Shown piece by piece: positions 50,370 to 54,923 of a stretch of 54,923 nt of DNA. Location: the IMG/VR virus record IMGVR_UViG_3300046171_000008, positions 1-54,923 of that record; one strand, given 5' to 3'. The DNA is from a virus. How positions within the stretch are numbered: position 1 is the first letter of the stretch; each line of letters begins with the position of its first letter. The position numbers were made by a program, and so were the translations under genes. The notes under the pieces were generated by a model. The model had not been told where the DNA came from and did no database searches. It saw nothing but the letters and a program-made list of their open reading frames with translations.

Positions 50370-50795
50370 TTAGTATGCCCACCCATCCAAATCGTATTCA
50401 TCATCACCTCCTGATTCATACCCATCAACAGCATTACCTTCTTCATCAAAGTAAATATGACCAAAACCTGAATAGGCTTCCATCATTACTGACCTATTTT
50501 CTTTTTTGTTTATGTAATTTGCGTGTTCTTCTGCCTCTTCTTCTGTATCAAAGTAATCTTTGTCAAGACCATCATTTACAAAGTAGTAAGTCTCCGCACA
50601 GACATGGGCATCACTCCAATCTTCAGCATCTATCTCCTGCTTAGAGCATGATTGTTCCAGCCATTTATCCATAGAGTTATCATCATTATTGTTTACTTCA
50701 TCCCAAAAGTTTTTAACAGCTTGTTCTTTGTTGTCAGCCTCACAATCCATTGTGTAGGTGCGAGTGATGTTAAATTCTACTGTGTACTGTGTCAT
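50370..50795 (-). CDS. Acidic protein, 141 aa
   Basis: AGGAG precedes ATG 50795. MTQYTVEFNITRTYTMDCEA is a beta start; repeated acidic segments follow (WDEVNNNDDNSMDKWLEQSC, DYFDTEEEAEEHANYINKKE), ending YESGGDDEYDLDGWAY. The strong negative charge would suit a DNA mimic that blocks a host DNA-binding protein, as in some early phage proteins; this is a guess. Confidence 0.7.
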   Translation of the reverse strand: MTQYTVEFNITRTYTMDCEADNKEQAVKNFWDEVNNNDDNSMDKWLEQSCSKQEIDAEDWSDAHVCAETYYFVNDGLDKDYFDTEEEAEEHANYINKKENRSVMMEAYSGFGHIYFDEEGNAVDGYESGGDDEYDLDGWAY

Positions 50796-50819
50796 GGGTA
50801 TCTCCTGTCTCTGTGTAAT

Positions 50820-50842
50820 GGGGTGGCCTGTGTGACCACCCC
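50820..50842 (-). promoter_or_regulatory. Intergenic hairpin in the early operon
   Basis: GGGGTGG (50820-50826) pairs with CCACCCC (50836-50842) across nine bases. No T-run follows on the minus strand, so it is an mRNA-processing or attenuating hairpin rather than a classic terminator. It separates the 50850 and 50795 genes. Confidence 0.55.
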
Positions 50843-50849
50843 TATAGTG

Positions 50850-51266
50850 CTAGGCGGCTTTGCGTCCACCAGCTTTTTTAGCCAAGTTCCAAGACTTGAT
50901 ATCAATACCACCGACTTCGATGATGACACCATTGCGCTTGTTCTTGTCTTTCTTGATAAGGCGGTTGCGGCGCACCTCTTTGCCAAGTTCGCGGTGCATC
51001 TGGGCAAGCATGATACCCCCTACATCACACACCATGTACTGCAGGTAGCCACCTACGTCTGACTTACCTTCAACGGCAACCTCATGGCACTTCTTGAAAA
51101 AGGCAGTGCGGTTGAGATTGCGACCATGCAATTCCTTGAACAGAGGCTCTACACGGGCCAGCTTGGCCTCAATCTGTGGATTGGCAAAGAACTGCCCCCA
51201 AAGACCAGACTGACGCTTGTGAAGTGTACCTGCTGGGATTGCATTCTCGTTGTAGAAAGTTGTCAT
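50850..51266 (-). CDS. Hypothetical basic protein, 138 aa
   Basis: AAAGGAG precedes ATG 51266. TFYNENAIPAGTLHKRQSGL, WGQFFANPQIEAKLARVEPL, then a helical middle and a Lys-rich C-terminus (KDKNKRNGVIIEVGGIDIKS, LAKKAGGRKAA). No known motif. Larger than its neighbours and followed by a hairpin, so it may be highly expressed early. Confidence 0.7.
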   Translation of the reverse strand: MTTFYNENAIPAGTLHKRQSGLWGQFFANPQIEAKLARVEPLFKELHGRNLNRTAFFKKCHEVAVEGKSDVGGYLQYMVCDVGGIMLAQMHRELGKEVRRNRLIKKDKNKRNGVIIEVGGIDIKSWNLAKKAGGRKAA

Positions 51267-51301
51267 AATAATATCTCCTTTATGTTGGTTGGTTGGTATA
51301 T

Positions 51302-51448
51302 TTATGCGGCATCCCGCACAAATTGTTTAGCCTTGCGGCCCGTCTTACGGTTAAGTGTCTTTGTCTTACCCGCACTACGAAAGTGGTCACGTGAACTAGG
51401 CTTACGCTCAGTCTTTACGTTCTTCATTGGTTCGATCTTTACTTGCAT
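51302..51448 (-). CDS. Small basic protein, 48 aa
   Basis: AAGGAT lies seven bases before ATG 51448. MQVKIEPMKNVKTERKPSSR, DHFRSAGKTKTLNRKTGRKA, KQFVRDAA is extremely basic. It could bind nucleic acid. It overlaps the end of the 51408 gene. Confidence 0.6.
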   Translation of the reverse strand: MQVKIEPMKNVKTERKPSSRDHFRSAGKTKTLNRKTGRKAKQFVRDAA

Positions 51449-51554
51449 TGTCTTTATCCTTTTTTCTGTTGTACTTGGTTTTGTCAGGCACTACCATAGA
51501 CCGTCTACGATTGGTCTGCAATAGCGACTTGGCTACAGGGTTTATCTTACGCAT
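51408..51554 (-). CDS. Small basic protein, 48 aa
   Basis: ATG 51554 lies within the end of the 51542 gene. MRKINPVAKSLLQTNRRRSM, VVPDKTKYNRKKDKDNASKD is like small basic peptides (RKINPxAKxLLQ) seen in other marine phages. Function unknown. Confidence 0.65.
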   Translation of the reverse strand: MRKINPVAKSLLQTNRRRSMVVPDKTKYNRKKDKDNASKDRTNEERKD

Positions 51555-51715
51555 TTTAACAGCTTTGTCAAGGCGTACAGGAAGCCCACGATAAACATTG
51601 TGAACAGCCCTGTCTCAAGTGGCACGTAGTATATCAACTCAGGCACTACGATAGCCAGACCCACTGTTGATGCAATTAAACACATAAGATAGCCCATAAG
51701 ATTTGATCTAGTCAT
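51542..51715 (-). CDS. Small membrane protein with two segments, 57 aa
   Basis: GGGAG precedes ATG 51715. MTRSNLMGYLMCLIASTVGL then AIVVPELIYYVPLETG, and a second hydrophobic stretch (LFTMFIVGFLYALTKLL) ending KCVR. Two short membrane helices joined by a Pro/Glu loop. Function unknown. Confidence 0.68.
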   Translation of the reverse strand: MTRSNLMGYLMCLIASTVGLAIVVPELIYYVPLETGLFTMFIVGFLYALTKLLKCVR

Positions 51716-51717
51716 TT

Positions 51718-52101
51718 TCATTCTCCCTGTACTTTATGCCCAATTGCATGGGCAGCTTGGTGGTAATATCGGGGTGCCTCTGCCCCATCAAAAAAGGCCT
51801 TCACGTCTATGCGATTGACAGTCTCCCAGATGAACTCCCTATAGTCCTCACTTAAATCAGCCAACTTGGCTTCCCACTCTGCCTGTGTCTCCACGTCTGT
51901 AGGTATTTCCTTGAGGCCAATACTGTTGACAGCAAAGGTAGCCATGACAAACGCCATTGCATCTGCTGGTCTGTCAACACCTGATACAAGGTATGTGTCA
52001 CCACCCTTGAACTTCCAATAGGCATTGCCACTGGCAAACCTGCCGTCCTCACTATGTGCGCCATAGTTTTCTAAAGTCTGCATGTGTACTGCGTAAGTCA
52101 T
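51718..52101 (-). CDS. Hypothetical protein, 127 aa
   Basis: AGGAG precedes ATG 52101, and repeat element A lies 16 bases further upstream, so this gene starts a regulated segment. TYAVHMQTLENYGAHSEDGR, WKFKGGDTYLVSGVDRPADA and a helical C-terminus (RYYHQAAHAIGHKVQGE). No known motif; a single soluble alpha/beta domain. Confidence 0.7.
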   Translation of the reverse strand: MTYAVHMQTLENYGAHSEDGRFASGNAYWKFKGGDTYLVSGVDRPADAMAFVMATFAVNSIGLKEIPTDVETQAEWEAKLADLSEDYREFIWETVNRIDVKAFFDGAEAPRYYHQAAHAIGHKVQGE

Positions 52102-52116
52102 TAGTCTCTCCTGTCA

Positions 52117-52138
52117 AAATATTTACCAGTAAATTTTT
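52117..52138. promoter_or_regulatory. Palindromic element A
   Basis: One of five 22-bp copies with core ATTTAC-CA-GTAAAT, flanked by AAAT on the left and TTTT on the right. It lies 16 bases upstream of the 52101 start codon. Confidence 0.85.
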
Positions 52139-52865
52139 ATGCCGTAGCATAATGCTTAGAGCCAGTGCCATGCACCACAATGGCGATAGACTTGGCATTG
52201 ATGGTATTACCACTGCACAGCTTACACTTGTCGCACGTGGTACGCTTGCCAGCTTCCTCTGATGCAGGACAGGCAATCTCTTTGCCCTGCACAATATCAT
52301 TGACATTGGTGGTAACACGGAACGTGCGTTCACCCCTAGCCCATGCCTCTTGCGCTTCCTCTAGCGTGTCAGCACTACGCATTGTCAAGTCAGGCCGATA
52401 GTCTGCACCTTCAAGTGTAGCTTGGTGACTGTAGCCTGTACGACCTTCAGACTTAGATATGAGACTGTCCCATATGTAGCCATGCACAGCCGCAGGGTCA
52501 CCATAGCTGCCTAGTCGTATGACTAGCCCAGCACCTACGTCAGCAATAGCGTCATGCCCTTCTATGCGTCTGTAATTGCCCTTTTTGTATGACTTGAATA
52601 CAGACAGCACCATAAGCAACATGACATAGCATGATCGTTTCTTGGCACCACCACTGTCACCATCATGCGGCACACCACGATGAACACAGTTACCACACAC
52701 ACTGAAATCTTCACCCTGTCTGCTGGCAGTGATAGGGTCAATGTCAGACCGCATGATGATGGTTTGAAACATACCACCAGTTTTGCTGTTGCTAGACTTG
52801 GGGATACCAATAACCACAATGGGCTTGTTATCCAATAGTGATGGTCCTTCGTAAATGATATACAT
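52137..52865 (-). CDS. Cysteine-rich protein, DUF7227-like, 242 aa
   Basis: The start is set at ATG 52865 behind GGAG; the open frame to 52919 translates through palindromic element B and is not used. The protein has two Cys clusters, VCGNCVHRG with RSCYV (about 74-100) and CPASEEAGKRTTCDKCKLC near the end, which suggest zinc or iron-sulfur binding, and a central RLGSYGDPAAVHGYIWDSLI block. I recall similar early proteins in phages and plasmids (DUF7227, from memory). It might be a replication or host-takeover factor; unproven. Confidence 0.75.
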   Translation of the reverse strand: MYIIYEGPSLLDNKPIVVIGIPKSSNSKTGGMFQTIIMRSDIDPITASRQGEDFSVCGNCVHRGVPHDGDSGGAKKRSCYVMLLMVLSVFKSYKKGNYRRIEGHDAIADVGAGLVIRLGSYGDPAAVHGYIWDSLISKSEGRTGYSHQATLEGADYRPDLTMRSADTLEEAQEAWARGERTFRVTTNVNDIVQGKEIACPASEEAGKRTTCDKCKLCSGNTINAKSIAIVVHGTGSKHYATA

Positions 52866-52890
52866 TGTCTTGTCTCCGTGTTGGGGTGAT

Positions 52891-52912
52891 AAATATTTAC
52901 CAGTAAATTTTT
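52891..52912. promoter_or_regulatory. Palindromic element B
   Basis: Copy with core ATTTAC-CA-GTAAAT, 26 bases upstream of the 52865 start and about 45 bases downstream of the promoter at 52957-52985. It would lie in the mRNA leader. Confidence 0.85.
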
Positions 52913-52926
52913 CGCCCATGTTTTGC

Positions 52927-52966
52927 TGAAAATTTGAAGATTCTCAACCTTTATTTATACTAGCAA
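52927..52966. repeat. 40-bp leader repeat, copy 1
   Basis: Identical to 53273-53312 over 40 bases. It spans the -10 region and transcribed leader of the minus-strand promoter, upstream of element B. Confidence 0.9.
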
Positions 52967-52985
52967 AAACAATTGTTTGTGTCAA
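52957..52985 (-). promoter_or_regulatory. Early promoter, copy 1
   Basis: On the minus strand TTGACA (52985-52980), 17 bases, TAGTAT (52962-52957). It drives the 52865 gene and those beyond; the 40-bp leader repeat and palindromic element B follow. Confidence 0.82.
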
Positions 52986-52992
52986 TAGCCAC

Positions 52993-53217
52993 TCAAAGAG
53001 TTTCCAGCCACGCCTCAAAATCTGAAACAGAACGCTTCACACGTTCCTGCTCACACCACGCACGAATATCATCAGGTGCCTTGAATACACCCACGTTGTA
53101 GATATGTGTGTGACGCAACTCGCGCTCCCTGTTTTCATCAGGCGCATCAGGCCACGCACTGCGTAATCTTTTAGGTGCTTGTACGGTGGCACTGCCGTTA
53201 TCCCAAACCAGTTTCAT
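52993..53217 (-). CDS. Small hypothetical protein, 74 aa
   Basis: GGAG lies eight bases before ATG 53217; palindromic element C is just upstream. KLVWDNGSATVQAPKRLRSA, then HIYNVGVFKAPDDIRAWCEQ and a helical tail (SVSDFEAWLETL). One of the first genes expressed from the right end. Function unknown. Confidence 0.7.
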   Translation of the reverse strand: MKLVWDNGSATVQAPKRLRSAWPDAPDENRERELRHTHIYNVGVFKAPDDIRAWCEQERVKRSVSDFEAWLETL

Positions 53218-53240
53218 TTTGTAACTCCAATCCGTTGTCT

Positions 53241-53262
53241 AAATATTTACCAGTAAATTTTT
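53241..53262. promoter_or_regulatory. Palindromic element C
   Basis: Copy with core ATTTAC-CA-GTAAAT, 24 bases upstream of the 53217 start and downstream of the promoter at 53303-53331; same geometry as element B. Confidence 0.85.
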
Positions 53263-53272
53263 GTACCCACGT

Positions 53273-53312
53273 TGAAAATTTGAAGATTCTCAACCTTTAT
53301 TTATACTAGCAA
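53273..53312. repeat. 40-bp leader repeat, copy 2
   Basis: Identical to 52927-52966. With elements B/C and the promoters it shows that a whole promoter-leader-operator module was duplicated. Confidence 0.9.
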
Positions 53313-53331
53313 TTCCCCACATATATGTCAA
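53303..53331 (-). promoter_or_regulatory. Early promoter, copy 2
   Basis: On the minus strand TTGACA (53331-53326), 17 bases, TAGTAT (53308-53303). It drives the 53217 gene. The spacer bases differ from copy 1 while hexamers and leader are the same. The stretch 53263-53474 holds no convincing gene. Confidence 0.82.
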
Positions 53332-53384
53332 CCCTACCCCAAAAAAACCACCACCCCACCTCCGATAGTAATGACAGGCGGTCA

Positions 53385-53406
53385 AAATATTTACCAGTAA
53401 ATTTTT
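53385..53406. promoter_or_regulatory. Palindromic element D
   Basis: Copy with core ATTTAC-CA-GTAAAT, between the terminator of the 54266 gene and the promoter at 53303-53331, so it is upstream of a promoter rather than in a leader. Confidence 0.85.
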
Positions 53407-53474
53407 AGCCCACGCCCACAGCACCGCACCACCACCCCACCACCATAGGATAGTACCCGCCAAAATGCAGACAC

Positions 53475-53503
53475 AAAAAAACCCCCGCCATTTCTGGCAG
53501 GGG
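53475..53503 (-). terminator. Rho-independent terminator of the 54266 gene
   Basis: On the minus strand CCCCtGCCA (53503-53495) pairs with TGGCgGGGG (53490-53482) around the loop GAAA, followed by seven T. A strong intrinsic terminator 20 bases after the stop of the 53523-54266 gene. Confidence 0.9.
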
Positions 53504-53522
53504 CTTGTGGGTTGCGGTGGTG

Positions 53523-54266
53523 TTAGGCTGTTTTCTTGATTTTGCTTTCTTGCGCGGCTTGCCATGCTTTGGCGGTAATTCCTGCGGTTTTCAGAAATTC
53601 TTTTTCCATGGCATTTTGCAATGCTGCAAGAATGGTTTTTGCGGTAAATGCGTCAATATCGCCAGACTGAGCTTTTGCGATTGCAGCCGCATATTGGCCG
53701 ACAAATTCAGACGCTGGCGGGGTTGCGTTTTCTGGCGTGGCATCATTGCCGCCATTGTCGCTGTCGCTGTCGCCATTGTCGCTGTCGCTGTCGTTTTTAG
53801 GCGTATTCTTTTTGATAGCATTCGCAAGGGACCGGACGTTAAACAATTTCGCAATTTTCTTGGCGTTTTTTTCATCCGCATAATATGCCGCGCAACCATC
53901 TTTTGATACTTCCGCACCATCCTTAAATTGTTTGATAGCATTCAAAATGACAGCAACCCGCAAGTCATATAACGCGGTCATTCCTTCCTTATCCATCAAA
54001 CGCTTATACAGCGCGTTGTCTTTGGTGCCAGCTTTTCCTTTCGTATAGCTATGGCCAGAAATAGGGCATTTATAACCGCTCTTGCCTACGTCTACAGGAC
54101 GCAAGCTATCAGCATGGCATAGGGCTTCAGCATTCGCGATTGCGTTAAATTCGGCATATGGGTTAACCAAAAGGCCAGCATTTTGCGCGGCGCGGTTTTC
54201 AATTTCTGGTGCCACAAAATTTGTTTCAACAAAAGCAATGGCATTTTCAAGAGTGATAACAGACAT
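53523..54266 (-). CDS. Isolated right-end gene with DSDSDNG linker, 247 aa
   Basis: The start is set at ATG 54266 with AAGGAT upstream; the ATG at 54284 is less favoured. The N-terminal domain (1-165) has SVITLENAIAFVETNFVAPE, CPISGHSYTKGKAGTKDNAL and IAKLFNVRSLANAIKK. A low-complexity linker with DSDSDNG twice and TPENATPPAS follows, then a helical C-terminal domain (QYAAAIAKAQSGDIDAFTAK). It forms its own unit between a regulatory region and the terminator. Base composition looks more GC-rich than neighbours. No family recognised; likely an early host-interaction protein or acquired gene. Confidence 0.8.
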   Translation of the reverse strand: MSVITLENAIAFVETNFVAPEIENRAAQNAGLLVNPYAEFNAIANAEALCHADSLRPVDVGKSGYKCPISGHSYTKGKAGTKDNALYKRLMDKEGMTALYDLRVAVILNAIKQFKDGAEVSKDGCAAYYADEKNAKKIAKLFNVRSLANAIKKNTPKNDSDSDNGDSDSDNGGNDATPENATPPASEFVGQYAAAIAKAQSGDIDAFTAKTILAALQNAMEKEFLKTAGITAKAWQAAQESKIKKTA

Positions 54267-54312
54267 GGTATATATCCTTTTCAATTCTGGCGAATGGCCG
54301 CCAGTAGGCCTC

Positions 54313-54327
54313 CGATCATTTTGATCG
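54313..54327. promoter_or_regulatory. Dyad at the 54266 gene promoter
   Basis: CGATCA-ttt-TGATCG is a perfect inverted repeat placed just after a -10-like hexamer on the minus strand, where it would overlap the start of transcription. A repressor site is likely; no regulator gene was identified. Confidence 0.55.
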
Positions 54328-54334
54328 TTCTTTT

Positions 54335-54362
54335 AGTATACTGATTATTTCGCATGAATAAA
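54335..54362 (-). promoter_or_regulatory. Possible promoter of the 54266 gene
   Basis: Minus strand TTTATT (54362-54357), 16 bases, TATACT (54340-54335). The -10 is good and the -35 is poor, so an activator may be needed. The dyad at 54313-54327 overlaps the expected start site. Confidence 0.45.
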
Positions 54363-54383
54363 GCCCTAAAATGAATGGGGGCG

Positions 54384-54405
54384 AAATATTTACCAGTAAA
54401 TTTTT
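54384..54405. promoter_or_regulatory. Palindromic element E
   Basis: Fifth copy with core ATTTAC-CA-GTAAAT, 118 bases upstream of the 54266 start and just upstream of its possible promoter. Confidence 0.85.
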
Positions 54406-54567
54406 AGACCAGTTTTAGGGCTGTTTTTGGCTCTATATATGGGGCTGTTTTGCTATATCGTCTGCAACGTAGGGTGGAAGCCAAAAATGCGTCTAGCATG
54501 GTTTGTGATAGGTTATAGCTGATATAAGTAAAAGCCCGCCAGTGGGGCTTAAAACGCGATTAAGGGC

Positions 54568-54660
54568 ATGTTGCCTATATGCCACAACACATATGCCACA
54601 CTGTTGCATATATGTCACACCGGATAGTAGTTGCGAATCATTCGCAAGTAGGGGGTATGG
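54568..54660. other. Candidate replication origin or control region
   Basis: Three near-identical direct repeats ATATGCCACA (54577-54586, 54591-54600) and ATATGTCACA (54610-54619) are followed by a perfect 17-bp dyad TTGCGAAT-c-ATTCGCAA (54631-54647), immediately before the terminal repeat. The whole stretch 54406-54674 has no convincing gene. Iteron-like repeats plus a dyad between the divergent arms suggest an origin; unproven. Confidence 0.5.
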
Positions 54661-54674
54661 TGTGTGAAAACGTA

Positions 54675-54923
54675 CACCGCCGTTATGTTATAACATTACA
54701 TTCTTACAGTCTGGCATTCATGTTGCGGGTGGATATCGTCAAAGCATAGGTGATGCCTTGCCGGTATTGCCGCGCATGGGGTGAAAATTGGCGGTTTTGC
54801 TAGGGTTTTGAGGCATTTTATTTGCTGGCAACGCCAGACATGCCTTTGATTTTTGCCAATTCTGGCAAATCTATCACGACATGCGACCCCGGCAGGGGCC
54901 ACACCCCCGTAGGTAGTACGTAT
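54675..54923. repeat. Terminal direct repeat, right copy (249 bp)
   Basis: Exact copy of bases 1-249. See the left copy. It follows the iteron-like region directly. Confidence 0.95.

Noticed and set aside
53290-53565. A 91-aa minus-strand frame across the right-end control region
   Set aside because: It translates through palindromic element D, the terminator and part of the duplicated leader, with Trp/Gly low complexity; it is non-coding control DNA.
35365-54266. A phage-encoded RNA polymerase (T7 type)
   Set aside because: No frame of suitable length or motif exists; the strong sigma-70 promoters on both arms indicate use of host RNA polymerase.
1-54923. tRNA genes, CRISPR arrays and insertion sequences
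   Set aside because: I looked for cloverleaf-like segments near the integrase, for regularly spaced repeats and for transposase motifs, and saw none. The spaced copies at the right end are operators, not a CRISPR array. A tRNA scan program would be decisive.

Overview
This window looks like the essentially complete genome of a tailed, probably short-tailed (podovirus-type), marine double-stranded DNA phage. About 54.67 kb is unique and the first 249 bases recur exactly at the end, so the contig is either circular or carries a direct terminal repeat. The best family clue is the family A DNA polymerase, which has a DnaJ-like CxxCxGxG zinc-finger insertion between its exonuclease and polymerase parts. 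That feature was described for the SAR116 phage HMO-2011, whose genome is about 55 kb. Gene order, the vitamin B12-dependent ribonucleotide reductase, the absence of a phage RNA polymerase, and many small marine-phage families agree with an HMO-2011-like phage of a marine alphaproteobacterium (SAR116, SAR11 or Roseobacter type). The host cannot be fixed from sequence alone.

Layout. The genome has two convergent arms that meet at a bidirectional terminator at 35351-35383. The rightward arm (600-35347) starts from a perfect sigma-70 promoter (TTGACA, 17 bases, TATAAT; 410-438) followed by a cluster of CACTTA/TAAGTG sites. It carries small basic proteins (600-5296), a lysis cassette (5296-6431), packaging genes (6424-9131), portal, scaffold and capsid genes (9142-15712), tail genes (15775-18014), a cassette of tail-fibre-like proteins (18014-26728) with its own perfect promoter at 19813, and large internal or ejection proteins (26936-35347).

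The leftward arm (54266 down to 35365) starts from promoters near the right end. At 49-53 kb it holds about 17 very small overlapping genes, probably early host-takeover functions. Then come a cell-wall hydrolase, a DUF932 protein, a frame-broken tyrosine recombinase, primase, DnaB-type helicase, DNA polymerase, a putative single-strand DNA-binding protein, a RecB/Cas4-like exonuclease, a T7 gp3-like Holliday-junction endonuclease, a DUF3310 protein, a class II ribonucleotide reductase, a GIY-YIG protein and a MazG-like pyrophosphohydrolase. The arms diverge from about 1.2 kb (54285 through the junction to 599) with no convincing gene, rich in inverted and direct repeats, which is the best candidate for replication origin and control region.

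The most noteworthy signals are: (1) five copies of a 22-bp near-palindromic element at the right end, two of them inside a duplicated promoter-leader-operator module; (2) a tyrosine integrase whose motifs are preserved but whose frame is broken many times, next to a primase whose zinc-finger N-terminus is also out of frame; (3) an in-frame amber codon in a small gene at 26399 whose downstream frame ends exactly on the next gene's start; (4) a short GG(M/L)-basic tag recurring at the ends of unrelated virion-arm proteins; and (5) an isolated, compositionally odd gene (53523-54266) with its own regulatory sites and terminator.
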